Source: Aeromonas enteropelogenes (GTDB lineage Bacteria > Pseudomonadota > Gammaproteobacteria > Enterobacterales > Aeromonadaceae). Taken from it: DNA of 64,000 bases. Where the stretch lies: positions 1-64,000 of the forward strand of contig NZ_CDCG01000013.1 in the NCBI RefSeq assembly GCF_000819845.1, given 5' to 3'. This document shows, piece by piece, positions 46,081 to 61,615 of this stretch. Position 1 is the stretch's first letter, and every line of letters begins with the position of its first letter. Below the pieces are notes generated by a model. The model searched no databases, was not told the origin of the DNA, and saw nothing but the letters and a program-made list of their open reading frames with translations. The position numbers were made by a program, and so were the translations under genes.

Positions 46081-46878
46081 TTACATGGCGTTGGTGGATT
46101 CGAAAATCTTGTCGGCCGACGCCTCGACGAAACCCGGGTAGAGGGTGCCGTCGGCCTGCGGGTAACGCAGGGCAAATTCGTAGAAGCAGCTCGGGATGGT
46201 GTGCACACCGTCGCTGAAGGCCACCTCGGCCTTGTCCGCCATGGTGGAGGATTGCTCCAGCATCACCTGGGGATCCCCTTTCACCTCGCCACCCACGCTG
46301 TTGAGCACGAAACCGGCCGCTTTGAGTGCCGCATTCACCTGCTGGATGGTGTCGAATTCCTTGAGCTGATTGATATTGACGGTGAAGTGGTTGGCTCGAT
46401 AACCCCAGGCAGCCATCCAGGCTGCGTACTCGCTCTCCGCCAGCAGAGTCTGGTAGTCGGCCCAGGAGACCTGCCAGGGGGCACCGGCATAGAGGAAGGC
46501 ATGGGTATCGGTCAGATGGTCGGGCACCTGATCCACCAGCTTGTGAATGATGGCCTGGGCCTGCTCGGAGAGCTCCTCCACCTTCAGCTCGCTGATAAAC
46601 ACCTTGGGAGCATCCGGATCCTTATGCTCGAAGTGCTTGGCGTAGAGCTTCTTGGCCTTGAACTCATACTCCCCCTTCTGCTCGTAACCGAGCGCCAGGA
46701 AGTGGGCCGCCAGCTTCTCCAGCCCCAGCTTGGGCAGGTTGTAGGTGCGAAACGCCACGTGGTCGTTGATGATGGGCTCGCCGCCACCCAGCAGGGCGTG
46801 CACCTTGAGGGCGCTCGGCGTCACCTTGATGTAGTTGTCCCACAGATGACTGAACAGGGTATCGATATCCTTTTGCAT
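46081..46878 (-). CDS. DUF1338 protein (2-oxoadipate dioxygenase/decarboxylase-like)
   Basis: 265-residue member of DUF1338, the family of YdcJ and of HglS, a non-haem iron enzyme converting 2-oxoadipate to D-2-hydroxyglutarate. Metal-ligand candidates: His in INDHVAFRTY (residues 39-40 region), His in NHFTVNIN and Glu in FYEFALRY. It follows astD by 64 bp in the same direction. Its link with arginine/ornithine breakdown is an inference from position, and the substrate may be another 2-oxo acid. Confidence 0.85.
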   Translation of the reverse strand: MQKDIDTLFSHLWDNYIKVTPSALKVHALLGGGEPIINDHVAFRTYNLPKLGLEKLAAHFLALGYEQKGEYEFKAKKLYAKHFEHKDPDAPKVFISELKVEELSEQAQAIIHKLVDQVPDHLTDTHAFLYAGAPWQVSWADYQTLLAESEYAAWMAAWGYRANHFTVNINQLKEFDTIQQVNAALKAAGFVLNSVGGEVKGDPQVMLEQSSTMADKAEVAFSDGVHTIPSCFYEFALRYPQADGTLYPGFVEASADKIFESTNAM

Positions 46879-46908
46879 CTCTCTTTCCTTTGATTGCGGG
46901 TACAGACA

Positions 46909-46935
46909 AGGGCACCCAAAGGGTGCCCCTTTTTC
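46909..46935 (-). repeat. Stem-loop between astD and the DUF1338 gene
   Basis: GGGCACCC-AAA-GGGTGCCC with a T-run on the plus side and only TTGTCTG on the operon (leftward) side, so it is more likely an mRNA-stabilising or weak termination structure than a full stop. Confidence 0.6.
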
Positions 46936-46942
46936 GTTATTG

Positions 46943-49502
<2,560 letters not shown>

Positions 49503-49529
49503 AAATGACAACTCCCTTTCATTGACGAC

Positions 49530-49568
49530 AGGTGGGGCCCCGGCTCCAGCCGGGAGGACTCCCCACCT
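49530..49568 (-). repeat. Large stem-loop between argD and astA
   Basis: AGGTGGGG pairs with CCCCACCT around an inner CCCGGCT-CC-AGCCGGG stem. It sits wholly in the intercistronic gap and lacks a T-run. Confidence 0.7.
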
Positions 49569-49577
49569 CAATTTGGA

Positions 49578-51071
<1,494 letters not shown>

Positions 51072-51653
51072 TTACGAACGAGCGAGAAAATTGGCCAGTA
51101 ACTGATGGCCTTGCTCACTCAAAATGCTCTCCGGATGGAACTGAACTCCTTCGACATCAAGCGTCTTGTGGCGCAGCCCCATGATCTCGTCAAACGAGCC
51201 ATCGGCATGCTCGCTCCAGGCGGTGATCTCGAAGCAATCGGGCAGCGTTGCCTGCTCTACCACCAGCGAGTGATAGCGGGTCACCCGCAGCGGATCCTTG
51301 AGCCCCTTGAAGACCCCCTCGCCCCGATGGCGAATGAGCGAGGTCTTGCCATGCATCACCTGACGGGCTCGCACCACGCGGGCACCAAACGCCTGTGCCA
51401 GGGACTGGTGACCAAGGCAGACACCGAGAATGGGCAATCGGCCGGAAAAATGGGTAATAGCGGCGAGGGAAATACCCGCCTCGTTGGGCGTGCAGGGGCC
51501 GGGAGAAATAACCAGATAGCGGGGAGATAATTGCGTAATGTCGGTCAGAGTCAGCTCATCATTACGCCTGACCACTACTTCTTGTCCCAGGGCGCCAAAA
51601 TATTGCACCAGGTTCCAGGTAAAGGAATCGTAGTTATCGATCAATAACAGCAT
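51072..51653 (-). CDS. pabA: Aminodeoxychorismate/anthranilate synthase glutamine amidotransferase
   Basis: Class I glutamine amidotransferase of 193 residues that delivers ammonia to PabB (p-aminobenzoate, folate) or TrpE. Cys79 nucleophile in GVCLGHQ, His and Glu in VQFHPESI. Neighbourhood of argD matches E. coli pabA, not trpG, which decides the name. The 71-aa orphan lies 21 bp upstream on the same strand. Confidence 0.93.
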   Translation of the reverse strand: MLLLIDNYDSFTWNLVQYFGALGQEVVVRRNDELTLTDITQLSPRYLVISPGPCTPNEAGISLAAITHFSGRLPILGVCLGHQSLAQAFGARVVRARQVMHGKTSLIRHRGEGVFKGLKDPLRVTRYHSLVVEQATLPDCFEITAWSEHADGSFDEIMGLRHKTLDVEGVQFHPESILSEQGHQLLANFLARS

Positions 51654-51674
51654 GTGATAACCAGTGGCCGAGAA

Positions 51675-51890
51675 TTAACGGTCGAGAAAACGACCCTGTT
51701 CCATTTCCCGTTCACGCTGGCATTCGGCCAGATAGATGGCGGCAGCGATGGCGGGAGTTTTGTGATGCTTGTCGATGGCATTGGAAACCATCAGTTGCAG
51801 GGTATTGAGGTTTTTAGCCTTGCGGAATTTACGCAGCCAGTGACCCTTGTCACTCAGCTCTTCAACGGAGACATTTGATTGAACGGACAT
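51675..51890 (-). CDS. Small hypothetical protein (71 aa)
   Basis: Not recognised. From ATG 51890 (MSVQSNVSVEELSDKGHWLR) it gives 71 residues, mostly helical and charged, ending REREMEQGRFLDR; a longer frame starts at 51941 but lacks support. AAGAG lies upstream at fair spacing. Position just before pabA suggests co-transcription. E. coli has fic and yhfG at the equivalent place, and this is neither. Confidence 0.7.
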   Translation of the reverse strand: MSVQSNVSVEELSDKGHWLRKFRKAKNLNTLQLMVSNAIDKHHKTPAIAAAIYLAECQREREMEQGRFLDR

Positions 51891-52010
51891 ACTTGCTCTT
51901 GGGGAAATAACCCGGGTTGAAAAAGGGAAATAATTAAACAATTAACAGCAGGGAAAATAAAGAAAGCCAGGCAAATACCCAGCTCTCTTCAACTACACCT
52001 TCCCAGTATG

Positions 52011-53015
<1,005 letters not shown>

Positions 53016-53057
53016 GAGAGTAGTAATCCTTGTTATTCAGCCAGCCCAGCTGCGCTA

Positions 53058-53726
53058 TTAGACCAAAAGTGCATCGAGCTGTGCAAACTGCTCGCATACC
53101 CAGTCAGGATGGGAATCGGCGATAGGGCGGCCATAGTTGTAGCCGTAGGTGAGCCCCACTACCTTCATGCCGGCCGCCTTGGCAGCCAGCACGTCATTTT
53201 CGGAGTCGCCCACCATCAGGGTGCGAGCCGGGCTCACCCCCAGTTCGTGGCAGGCGTGCAGCAGGGGCTCCGGATTGGGTTTCTTCTGGGGAACGCAGTT
53301 GCCGCCAAGCCAGAGCGCGAAGCAATCGGCAATGCCGAGGGCATCGAGAATGGGCTGCACGAACTGGCTCGGTTTGTTGGTTACCACCGCCTGGCGGTAA
53401 CCCAGTTTCTGCAGGCGGCGCAGGCTCTGCTCCACCCCCTCATACATGTCCAGTCCTTGCAGCAGGCAAGCCTGATAGTGACCATCAAACAGGGCACGGG
53501 CCTTGGCAAACAGCGCCGGATCGGCTTCGCAATGGGCAAGCGCCCGCTGGATCAGCTTGTCGGCACCGTTGCCGACCCAGGTGCGCACCAGCGCCTCGTC
53601 GGCCTCGGCCAGCTCCAGGTCGGCCAGAGTACGGTTGACCGCCAGTGCCAGCTGGGCGGCACTGTCGATAAGGGTGCCATCCAGATCGAACAGCACCAGA
53701 TCAAATTCACGATTAACGACGGACAT
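53058..53726 (-). CDS. gph: Phosphoglycolate phosphatase
   Basis: HAD phosphatase of 222 residues from ATG 53726 that removes 2-phosphoglycolate formed during repair of oxidised DNA ends. Asp14/Asp16 are in [11 protein letters not shown], Thr/Lys motifs in VTNKPSQF and motif III in MVGDSENDV. Overlaps the rpe end by 14 bases, implying coupled translation. Confidence 0.95.
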   Translation of the reverse strand: MSVVNREFDLVLFDLDGTLIDSAAQLALAVNRTLADLELAEADEALVRTWVGNGADKLIQRALAHCEADPALFAKARALFDGHYQACLLQGLDMYEGVEQSLRRLQKLGYRQAVVTNKPSQFVQPILDALGIADCFALWLGGNCVPQKKPNPEPLLHACHELGVSPARTLMVGDSENDVLAAKAAGMKVVGLTYGYNYGRPIADSHPDWVCEQFAQLDALLV

Positions 53727-54387
53727 CAGCAAGCTCCACACGCATCTGATCGATAACGGCCTTGTAGTCCGGCTTGCCGAAGATGGCGGAACCGGCCACG
53801 AACATGTCGGCACCGGCCTCGGCGATCTCGCGGATGTTGTCGACCTTGACACCACCGTCAATCTCGAGGCGGATGTCGCGGCCGCTCTCGTCGATCAGGC
53901 GGCGCACCTGGCGCAGCTTGTCGAGGGTACCGGGAATGAAGCTCTGGCCACCGAAGCCCGGGTTGACCGACATCAGCAGGATCACGTCCAGCTTGTCCAT
54001 CACATACTCGAGGCAGGAGAGAGAGGTGGCCGGATTCAGCACCAGGCCCGCCTGGCAGCCCTGCTCCTTGATAAGACCGAGGGAGCGGTCAACGTGATCG
54101 GAGGCTTCCGGATGGAAGGTGATGAGGGAAGCCCCGGCCTTGGCGAAATCGGGAATGATGCGATCCACCGGCTTGACCATCAGATGGACGTCGATGGGCG
54201 CCTCGATACCGTAGTCGCGCAGGGCCTGACAGACCATGGGGCCGATAGTCAGGTTCGGCACATAGTGGTTGTCCATCACGTCGAAGTGAACCACGTCGGC
54301 ACCGGCAGCCAGCACCTTGGCAACATCGTCACCCAGACGGGCGAAATCGGCGGAGAGGATCGAGGGGGCAATCAGAAAGTTTTTCAT
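53713..54387 (-). CDS. rpe: Ribulose-phosphate 3-epimerase
   Basis: Pentose-phosphate pathway epimerase with a TIM-barrel fold; 224 residues from ATG 54387 ([19 protein letters not shown]). Catalytic Asp/His motifs: [38 protein letters not shown] and IDGGVK. Two further ATG codons lie just upstream; the chosen one matches E. coli in length. Confidence 0.97.
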   Translation of the reverse strand: MKNFLIAPSILSADFARLGDDVAKVLAAGADVVHFDVMDNHYVPNLTIGPMVCQALRDYGIEAPIDVHLMVKPVDRIIPDFAKAGASLITFHPEASDHVDRSLGLIKEQGCQAGLVLNPATSLSCLEYVMDKLDVILLMSVNPGFGGQSFIPGTLDKLRQVRRLIDESGRDIRLEIDGGVKVDNIREIAEAGADMFVAGSAIFGKPDYKAVIDQMRVELADVRR

Positions 54388-54543
54388 CAGCATCATCCAT
54401 TGGCAGCCAGGGAGAAAAAACGGCGCAATTTTAGCGTAAATATCCGGTGAAAACGACTCGAAAGGCCGAGAAAGGGGGCAATCCTTCCCGCCATCCCCTC
54501 CACGATCCCAATGCCAGCCTGAAGGATGACAAAACGCCAACAA

Positions 54544-54570
54544 AAAACGGCGCCCTCGGGCGCCGTTTTA
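54544..54570 (-). terminator. Terminator between dam and rpe
   Basis: ACGGCGCC and GGCGCCGT stem around CTCG, followed on the leftward strand by TTTTTTG; it abuts the dam stop, so rpe-gph-trpS probably needs its own promoter or read-through. Confidence 0.85.
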
Positions 54571-55443
54571 TCAGCTCAGCGGCAGCAGCTCGCTGTCGCT
54601 TGGGTAATACCCCTGCTCGGGCTCGATGCCGGGCGGATAGAGCGCCAGCAGTTCGGCCACCTTGTTGCGGGTACCGCCGTTGCGGCTGATGGTGCGCTTG
54701 ACCAGGATCTCGTCGAGACGGGCACCGCGATAGAGCTCGCGGGTCAGTTCGATATCGTGGTTGCTGATGAGCACGGGCACCCCTTTATGGGCTGCGGTGT
54801 GACGGGCCAGGCGGGCCAGCACCGCCTGATCATCCAGGGTAAAGCCACCGGCCGCATAGGTGGTAAAGCTCGCCGTGGTGGAGAGCGGCGCGTAAGGGGG
54901 ATCACAGTAGATCACCCAATCCTCCTCAGCCCGCTTGATGGCATCGGCGTAGCTTTCGCAGATGAAGGTCGCCTTCTGCGCCTTTTCGGCGAAGGCCCAC
55001 AGCTCCTTCTCCGGGAAATAGGGCTTCTTGTAGGAACCGAAAGGCACGTTGAAACCGCCCTTCTTGTTATAGCGACACAGGCCATTGAAACCGTGGCGGT
55101 TGAGGAACAGGAACAGCAGCGCCCGCTCGAAGGTGTCTTCGGTGTGGTTGAACTGGGTACGCAGCCGGTAATAGGCCGCCTTGTGGTTGTGTTCAGCTAC
55201 AAAGAGCTTGCGCGCCTCGTCGATAAAGTTATCCGGCGTCAGCTTGAGATGATTGTAGAGACTGATGAGATCCGGATTGATGTCGTTGAGCACATAAGCG
55301 TCGTAGTCGGTGTTGAGAAACACGGACCCGGCCCCGACGAAGGGCTCCAGCAACACACGCCCGGCCGGCAAGCGCTCGGCGATCTCTTCAACCAGGGAGT
55401 ATTTTCCCCCGGCCCATTTTAAAAAAGCGCGTGTTTTCTTCAT
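54571..55443 (-). CDS. dam: DNA adenine methyltransferase Dam
   Basis: Methylates adenine in GATC, guiding mismatch repair and replication control. 290 residues; SAM motif KWAGGKYSLVEEI (about residues 9-21), FVGAGSVFLN and catalytic DPPY in VIYCDPPYAPLS (about 180-190). Order damX-dam-rpe is conserved in gammaproteobacteria. Confidence 0.97.
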   Translation of the reverse strand: MKKTRAFLKWAGGKYSLVEEIAERLPAGRVLLEPFVGAGSVFLNTDYDAYVLNDINPDLISLYNHLKLTPDNFIDEARKLFVAEHNHKAAYYRLRTQFNHTEDTFERALLFLFLNRHGFNGLCRYNKKGGFNVPFGSYKKPYFPEKELWAFAEKAQKATFICESYADAIKRAEEDWVIYCDPPYAPLSTTASFTTYAAGGFTLDDQAVLARLARHTAAHKGVPVLISNHDIELTRELYRGARLDEILVKRTISRNGGTRNKVAELLALYPPGIEPEQGYYPSDSELLPLS

Positions 55444-55513
55444 GGAAATCCGGTGTGTAAGAAGGCAAGACCCAAAAAGGGGGATGATTCTACCCCCTTA
55501 TCCGGTATCAAGG

Positions 55514-57073
55514 CTATTGCTTCAGCTCTTTTTGTACCTGGGCAAACGACTTGGGCCAGGGTTGCCCCTTCAGCAGAGCTGGAGACAGCTTGCGGATCGC
55601 GCTCTTGGCCTGGGTCAGGGTCGCGTAGTCCCCCTGCAGCACCACAAACCAGGGGCTGCCACGGAACTGGGTCTGATAGACCCAGACCTTGCCGGACAAA
55701 CCATGTTCGGCAACAAACTGATCCACCGTCTTGGTGTTGCTCGCCCCCATCAGCTGGATGCTGTAGTGGTTGCGTGCCTTCTTGTTCAGGGTCGCCACCG
55801 GGGTCAGGGCCACCTTGGGAGCCGGCGCAGCCGCCGGCTGAACGGTCGGTTGGCTCGTAGTGGCCGAAGGCTCGGCTGCCTTGACAGGCTTTTGCTGTGC
55901 ACCGCTTGCCGCGCTGGCAACGGCCCCGCTGGCTACTGTGCTCTTGCCGGTCAGCTCGTCGACCACCTCGGTCGGCAGGGCACCGCTCACGCCGGGATCC
56001 GTCATCAACTTCTGGACGACTTCATCGGAGATCACCACCCGGCGCCCTTCATAGTTGGTGGACTCGGTAGTGACGGTATCACTCTCTACCGACTTGGGCA
56101 GCACTTTCGCCTCCGGTTGCCAATCCTTGACCACGGAGTTGGGATTCGTAGCTGCGCCATCATCTTGTCCCTTGGCAGCTCCGTCATCAGCGCCACCCGT
56201 GGTGACGGGAGAATCGCCCGGAACCGGAGGCGGTAGGGCCGTCGTTTGAGTCGATTCCTGAGGAGTGGTGGAGGTGTCACCACCAAACAGGGCCGGCAGC
56301 AAATAGCTCAGGGCCAGCAGGCCAGCCGCCAGCGCGGCAATAGAGAGGGCAACCTTCTTGACAGGCAGTTCTGCCTGACGCTTCTTGGGCCTTCTGTCGG
56401 TCATGATATCCTCCAGTAACTGCATGATGGTGGACGGGTGTCCACTTGCCGTTGTCAGGATCTCTTCCACTTTCACTTTGGGCAAGAGGGCTGTCGGGAT
56501 CTTGAGCTCCTTGGCCTTCTCGTACAAGAAGATGCGTTGCTCCGGCGGACTCAGAGGCTGGACCTCCAGCTCGAGGGGCGGCATGGCGCGTCCCTTGAGC
56601 AGTGGCCGCTGACTACGACACCAGGTGTCACTGCCCGAGACCAGGATGGCCAGCTGGTGCGGCGCCGCCAGGGTGTCGTTGTGACGACTGATGGCCCACA
56701 GCTCTCCCAGCACGTCGGCGGGCAGCTCATCGGCCCGTTCGATGATCAGCAGCAGTGTCGCCGGCTTGGCCCCCTCCAGCATGCGAAAGAAGCTGTCTGC
56801 CAGCGCATCCTGAGGATTGAACAGGGGACGAGCCACCACCTGGGGCAGCAGCAGCTGACGCACATCCGCCATCTTCATGGCCGGCGTGCCAATCAGGCTG
56901 ACGACACGTACCTTTTCCGGCAACTGGCTGATCAGGGTCTCGCACAGAGTGCCGCGACCACTGCCCGGTTTGCCGGAGAGAAAAATGAAAGGGTGATTGA
57001 ATTCAATCAGATGCAGCAGCCGGTCAACCAGCTGCCGCTGGGAAGGAAGCTTAAGCAGCTTATTATTAGTCAC
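55514..57073 (-). CDS. damX: DamX, SPOR-domain cell-division protein
   Basis: 519-residue inner-membrane protein that binds septal peptidoglycan through its C-terminal SPOR domain (about 440-515, [18 protein letters not shown]). An N-terminal AAA-like domain precedes one membrane helix (about 245-266) and a Pro/Ala/Thr-rich periplasmic linker. The Walker A reads GKPGSGRGT (34-42), lacking the usual lysine before Ser/Thr. Overlaps aroB by eight bases. Confidence 0.95.
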   Translation of the reverse strand: MTNNKLLKLPSQRQLVDRLLHLIEFNHPFIFLSGKPGSGRGTLCETLISQLPEKVRVVSLIGTPAMKMADVRQLLLPQVVARPLFNPQDALADSFFRMLEGAKPATLLLIIERADELPADVLGELWAISRHNDTLAAPHQLAILVSGSDTWCRSQRPLLKGRAMPPLELEVQPLSPPEQRIFLYEKAKELKIPTALLPKVKVEEILTTASGHPSTIMQLLEDIMTDRRPKKRQAELPVKKVALSIAALAAGLLALSYLLPALFGGDTSTTPQESTQTTALPPPVPGDSPVTTGGADDGAAKGQDDGAATNPNSVVKDWQPEAKVLPKSVESDTVTTESTNYEGRRVVISDEVVQKLMTDPGVSGALPTEVVDELTGKSTVASGAVASAASGAQQKPVKAAEPSATTSQPTVQPAAAPAPKVALTPVATLNKKARNHYSIQLMGASNTKTVDQFVAEHGLSGKVWVYQTQFRGSPWFVVLQGDYATLTQAKSAIRKLSPALLKGQPWPKSFAQVQKELKQ

Positions 57074-58145
57074 GTCCAGACTCGATCACCGCCAACAGTT
57101 CGGCATCGGAGACATCGGCCACCACCTGTGCATGGCCGATACCCACCGGCAATACCAGGCGCAACTTGCCTTCGAGGACCTTCTTGTCACGGCGCATATG
57201 GCGAATGAAGGCGGCAAAATCCATCTCGGCCGGGGCCTTGATGGGAAGATTGGCCGCCAGCAGCAAGGCGCGAACGCGTGCCACCTGTGATTCGGTCATC
57301 TCACCCCTGGCCAGCGCAGTGTCGGCCGCCAGCATGGTGCCGGCCGCAACGGCCTCGCCATGGAGCCAGTTGCCATAACCCTGTTCGGCTTCTATGGCAT
57401 GACCAAAGGTATGACCCAGATTGAGCAGTGCACGTACACCCTGCTCGGTCTCGTCCTGCCCGACCACATCGGCCTTGATTTCGCAGCAGCGTTTAATGGC
57501 ATAGGAGAGGGCGGCAGGGTCCAGCCGTTGCAGACGGGTCATGTTCTGCTCCAGCCAACTGAAGAACTCGGCATCCCAAATGATGCCGTATTTGATCACC
57601 TCGGCCATTCCGGCGGCAAATTCACGCGCAGGCAGGGTGCTCAGGCACTCGGTGTCGATGATGACCTGTCTGGGCTGATAGAAAGCCCCGATCATGTTCT
57701 TGCCGAGGGGATGATTGACGGCGGTCTTGCCGCCGACGGAGGAGTCAACCTGGGAGAGCAGTGTAGTCGGGATCTGGATAAAAGGAATGCCACGTTGATA
57801 GCTTGCTGCCGCAAAGCCCACCACATCCCCTATCACACCGCCCCCCAGGGCGATCAGCGTGGTATCACGCCCATGGTTGGTTTCAAGCAGAGCAGACATG
57901 ATCTGCTCAAAGGTCGCCAGGTTCTTGTAGGCCTCGCCATCTGGCAGGATCAGGTGTTCTACCTGAAAATCCGACAGCAGGGCGCTGACCCGTTCAAGAT
58001 AGAGAGGGGCGACGACCGTATTGGTCACTATCATCACCCGCTTGCCCTTGATGGCCGATGCCAGCACCTCGGGGCGCTGCAACAAGCCTGCGGCTATCTC
58101 GATGGGATAGCTGCGTTCACCCAGTTCGACCTTCAACCGTTCCAT
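57066..58145 (-). CDS. aroB: 3-dehydroquinate synthase
   Basis: NAD-dependent second enzyme of the shikimate pathway; 359 residues. Zn and NAD motifs: [38 protein letters not shown] and [11 protein letters not shown]. It starts 14 bp after aroK, as in E. coli. Confidence 0.97.
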   Translation of the reverse strand: MERLKVELGERSYPIEIAAGLLQRPEVLASAIKGKRVMIVTNTVVAPLYLERVSALLSDFQVEHLILPDGEAYKNLATFEQIMSALLETNHGRDTTLIALGGGVIGDVVGFAAASYQRGIPFIQIPTTLLSQVDSSVGGKTAVNHPLGKNMIGAFYQPRQVIIDTECLSTLPAREFAAGMAEVIKYGIIWDAEFFSWLEQNMTRLQRLDPAALSYAIKRCCEIKADVVGQDETEQGVRALLNLGHTFGHAIEAEQGYGNWLHGEAVAAGTMLAADTALARGEMTESQVARVRALLLAANLPIKAPAEMDFAAFIRHMRRDKKVLEGKLRLVLPVGIGHAQVVADVSDAELLAVIESGRD

Positions 58146-58159
58146 GGACGTCCTCTAGA

Positions 58160-58678
58160 TTACATACCGATCAGTTTTACAATTTGATTGGCAACGATTT
58201 TGGCGCTCTGGTCGTCGGTGTGCACCACAAAATCGGCCACCTCTTCATACAGGGCATTGCGCTCTTTTGCCAGACGCTCGAGCACTTCACGTGCCGGCTC
58301 TTCGGTCTGCAGCAGTGGGCGACGCTTGTCACGCTGGGTGCGCGCCAGCTGCTTTTCGATAGTGGTTTCGAGATAGACCACGATCCCGCGGGCAGACAAC
58401 TTGTTGCGGGTTTCGCGGCTCTTGATGGCACCGCCACCGGTCGCCAGCACGATACCCTGCTGCTCCGACAGCTCGCCGATCACCTTCTCTTCGCGAATAC
58501 GGAAACCCTCTTCGCCTTCAACATCGAACACCCAGCTGATATCAGCACCACTGCGGCGCTCAATCTCATGATCTGAGTCGAAAAACTCCATATGCAGTTG
58601 TTCTGCCAGATGTCTACCTATGGTGCTCTTGCCCGCACCCATGGGACCTATCAGGAAAATATTGCGTTTCTCAGCCAT
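58160..58678 (-). CDS. aroK: Shikimate kinase I
   Basis: 172-residue NMP-kinase-fold enzyme phosphorylating shikimate. Walker [10 protein letters not shown] (11-19), shikimate-binding [11 protein letters not shown], and the lid [13 protein letters not shown]. AroK rather than AroL from its pairing with aroB. Confidence 0.97.
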   Translation of the reverse strand: MAEKRNIFLIGPMGAGKSTIGRHLAEQLHMEFFDSDHEIERRSGADISWVFDVEGEEGFRIREEKVIGELSEQQGIVLATGGGAIKSRETRNKLSARGIVVYLETTIEKQLARTQRDKRRPLLQTEEPAREVLERLAKERNALYEEVADFVVHTDDQSAKIVANQIVKLIGM

Positions 58679-58869
58679 GTCTTTTCGTTAGTAATTACAA
58701 ACTGTACGACCCCGATAAATACTGGATCGGGGTACCTATGAACCTTATCTTGCGATGGATCAGGAGGGGGATTATCTCAATAGAAATCAGGACTGGCAAC
58801 CGCAGCCCTTACGCCCCAGCCTCATTGGGGCGTAAGGTTATATGTGTTTTACCTTCACATGTAAAGCCT

Positions 58870-61065
58870 TCAGAAAGCGTCAGTCACTATCTTGGGCGTC
58901 ACGAAAATCAGCAGCTCGCGCTTTTTGTTTTCGCTGGTGGTCTTGCGAAACAGCGCCCCCAACCCCGGGATATCCCCCAGCAGCGGCACCTTGGTCACAT
59001 CGCTCTTGATGGTCTGCTGATAGATGCCGCCGAGCACCAGCGTCTCGCCATTATTGACCAGCACCTGGGTGGTGATGGACTGAGCGTTGATGGAGACGGC
59101 ATCGCCGGTACCGGTCGGTACGGTTTCACCCTTGGTATCCTGGGTCACGGTCAGATCGAGAATGACACGGTTGTCCGGAGTGATCTGCGGAGTCACTTTC
59201 AGACTCAGCACCGCCTTCTTGAAGGTGACAGAGGTCGCCCCGCTGGAGGAGGATTCCACATAGGGGATCTCGGTACCCTGTTCGATCAGCGCCGGTTTCT
59301 GGTTGGCCGTGGTGACCCGGGGACTCGCGATGATCTCGGCCTTGCTCTCCTTTTCAAGGGCAGAGAGTTCGAGATCCAGCAGGGTGCCATTGGCCAGACG
59401 GGCCACCTGGAAAGCCAACGTACCGGCCGCATTGGTCACCGGCAGATTGACGTTCAACCTGTCATCGGCGCCGGGTCTGGTAATGGCCGATACACCGTTA
59501 TCATTGCCGGAGCTATCATTGCCTTCGATGCTGCCAGAGGTGCTGTTGCCGTGCCCGTCGTTCTTGGTTACCCCCCAGCGCACCCCGAGGGCCTCGTCAA
59601 AGCCATCATCTATGGTCACCATGCGGGCTTCGATCACCACCTGCTTGACCGGAATGTCGAGAATGTCGAGCATCCGCTTGATGCTGCTGATCACATCCGC
59701 CGTATCCTTGACCACCAGCACGTTGGTACGCTCATCCACGCTCACGGCGCCACGGGGAGAGAGCAGCTTGGTACTGTCGGATGACAGCAGGGCAGCCACT
59801 TCGGATGCCTTGGCGTAGTTGATCTGCAGATATTCGGTGTAGAGCGGGGCAAGATCCGCCACCTGATTGCGGCTCTCAAGCTGCTGTTTCTCCCGGGTCG
59901 CTATCTCGTCGGCAGGAGCCACCAGCAGGATGTTGTTATCCAGCCGCTTGTCCAGCCCCCGCACTTTCAGAATGATGTCGAGGGCCTGCTCCCAGGGCAC
60001 GCCATCCAGCCGCAGAGTAATGTTGCCCCCGACCGAATCGGTCGTCACCAGGTTGAGATTGTTGAAATCGGCGATCAACTGCAACACGGTACGAACGGGG
60101 ATATCCTGGAAGTTCAAGGAGATGGGCTTGCCCTGATACTGCTTGGTAGCGGTAGCTGCACGCTTTTTCACCTCGATGATGAAGAGCTTGTCTGCCTGAT
60201 CATAGCGATAGTCAAACTGGCCATTCACCGACAGTTCAAACAGGGTATCGTTGCCCTGACGCGACACCTCCACCTGGGAGACTGGCGTCGCGAAATCCTG
60301 CACATTGATGAGGTTGAGCAAGCCATCCGGCACCCGGGTGCCGTGGAATTTGGCCAGCACCGTCTGGCCCCGGCTGCTCACATCCACAGCCGCCGAGCTG
60401 TTGTCCAGCGTCACCAGAAACTCACCCTGGCCATCCTTGCCGCGGCGAAAATCCACACCGGTCACCGAGTTGAAATAGGCTCCGCCGCCGTTGCTCTGAT
60501 AACTGTTGAGCACGGGTTTGGAGGCTGTCGGGGCAGCCACCGGCGCTGTCGCCGGCATCGACTTGGCGACCACCTGGGTATTGATGAGTGCCGACGGGGA
60601 GGAGGCGGGTGTCGAAGCGGTGGCTGCGGGTGCCAACAATGCACTGTCATTGCTGCCAAGAGAGGAGGAAGATGCCCCTTCCCCCAGCGACACCAGCAAC
60701 TTGCTGCCTTGCTGCCTGACCTGATAGGGCGCCAGCTGATCGAGAGCAATCTTGATGTCGAGCCCGGCGCCCTTGCCTTCCACCTTGATGCTGTCGACCC
60801 CCTGGCGCTGGATCGGCAAGGGGTTCACTTTCAATGCACCCACCGCACCGGGCACATGCAGCAACAGCTGGTTGGGTTGGTAGGAGAGGCGATCGGTAAA
60901 GCCGCTGACAGGCTCGCTAAAACTGAGTTCCAGTTGCAACTGGTCTGCAAGCAAGGGATTCACCTTCACTTCCTGCAGGGTTGCCACCGCCCAGGCCTGG
61001 CCGAAGAAGGCACTGGCACAAAACAGCAGAGCCACTTTGGTTACACACTCTCTTGTTGTTTTCAT
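58870..61065 (-). CDS. pilQ: Type IV pilus secretin PilQ
   Basis: Outer-membrane channel for type IV pili; 731 residues. Signal peptide 1-26 (ending AWA), two AMIN domains at the N-terminus (about 30-300), then secretin N-domains and the C-terminal secretin barrel (GVRWGVTKNDG..., KAEIIASPRVTTANQKPALIEQG, ETLVLGGIYQQ). A Ser/Ala/Pro/Thr-rich linker lies between the AMIN domains. Last gene of pilMNOPQ; a TTACGCCCCA/TGGGGCGTAA hairpin at 58809-58835 lies downstream but lacks a T-run. Confidence 0.96.
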   Translation of the reverse strand: MKTTRECVTKVALLFCASAFFGQAWAVATLQEVKVNPLLADQLQLELSFSEPVSGFTDRLSYQPNQLLLHVPGAVGALKVNPLPIQRQGVDSIKVEGKGAGLDIKIALDQLAPYQVRQQGSKLLVSLGEGASSSSLGSNDSALLAPAATASTPASSPSALINTQVVAKSMPATAPVAAPTASKPVLNSYQSNGGGAYFNSVTGVDFRRGKDGQGEFLVTLDNSSAAVDVSSRGQTVLAKFHGTRVPDGLLNLINVQDFATPVSQVEVSRQGNDTLFELSVNGQFDYRYDQADKLFIIEVKKRAATATKQYQGKPISLNFQDIPVRTVLQLIADFNNLNLVTTDSVGGNITLRLDGVPWEQALDIILKVRGLDKRLDNNILLVAPADEIATREKQQLESRNQVADLAPLYTEYLQINYAKASEVAALLSSDSTKLLSPRGAVSVDERTNVLVVKDTADVISSIKRMLDILDIPVKQVVIEARMVTIDDGFDEALGVRWGVTKNDGHGNSTSGSIEGNDSSGNDNGVSAITRPGADDRLNVNLPVTNAAGTLAFQVARLANGTLLDLELSALEKESKAEIIASPRVTTANQKPALIEQGTEIPYVESSSSGATSVTFKKAVLSLKVTPQITPDNRVILDLTVTQDTKGETVPTGTGDAVSINAQSITTQVLVNNGETLVLGGIYQQTIKSDVTKVPLLGDIPGLGALFRKTTSENKKRELLIFVTPKIVTDAF

Positions 61066-61081
61066 TGCTGTTCGTCCCTGA

Positions 61082-61615
61082 TTATTGTTTTTCTTGCATA
61101 TTGGCCATGGCCAACTGGGTTTCTCTTGTTACCCAGCACCCCTTCCCATCCGGAATGGTTTCCAGCAAATCCACCGCTGTATCGGAGATCTTGATAATGC
61201 GCCCCTGATCCAGACCCATATATTGGTTGAGGCCTACCCGTACCGATTGACCATCCGGCGTACGGATCAGAGCCCACAATTGCCCTGTTTTGCCCAAAGA
61301 ACCCTGCATCGACAAACTGGCAAGGGAGTAATTTTCCAGCATCTCCTTTTCACGATTCTTCACCACCAGCGCACAATCCGGTTGCAGTTTGGCACTGTTG
61401 TCCCCCCCGCCAGCCGCCTCCGGCTGCGGGGCCATGAAGGGGCTGCGCAGCTCCCGCTGCTGGTATGCCATGGGAGAAAAGGGTTTGAGTTCTGGCAGAG
61501 GCTCGATAGGGACGGGAGGGCGTGCCTTGGTCTGAGCCACATAAGCGTCCATGTCCTCCTGGCCACCACAGGCAGCCAGCAGCAAGGCAGGCAACAACCA
61601 GCAGATGCGTCTCAT
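61082..61615 (-). CDS. pilP: Type IV pilus lipoprotein PilP
   Basis: 177-residue inner-membrane lipoprotein connecting PilNO to PilQ. Lipobox LLAAC with Cys16; C-terminal beta domain (GSLGKTGQLWALIRTPDGQS, VGLNQYMGLDQGRI) matches PilP. Overlaps pilO by one base. Confidence 0.95.
   Translation of the reverse strand: MRRICWLLPALLLAACGGQEDMDAYVAQTKARPPVPIEPLPELKPFSPMAYQQRELRSPFMAPQPEAAGGGDNSAKLQPDCALVVKNREKEMLENYSLASLSMQGSLGKTGQLWALIRTPDGQSVRVGLNQYMGLDQGRIIKISDTAVDLLETIPDGKGCWVTRETQLAMANMQEKQ

Noticed and set aside
58809-58835. Hairpin downstream of pilQ as a terminator
   Set aside because: The 10-bp stem is perfect but neither side has a T-run; it may be a structural repeat.
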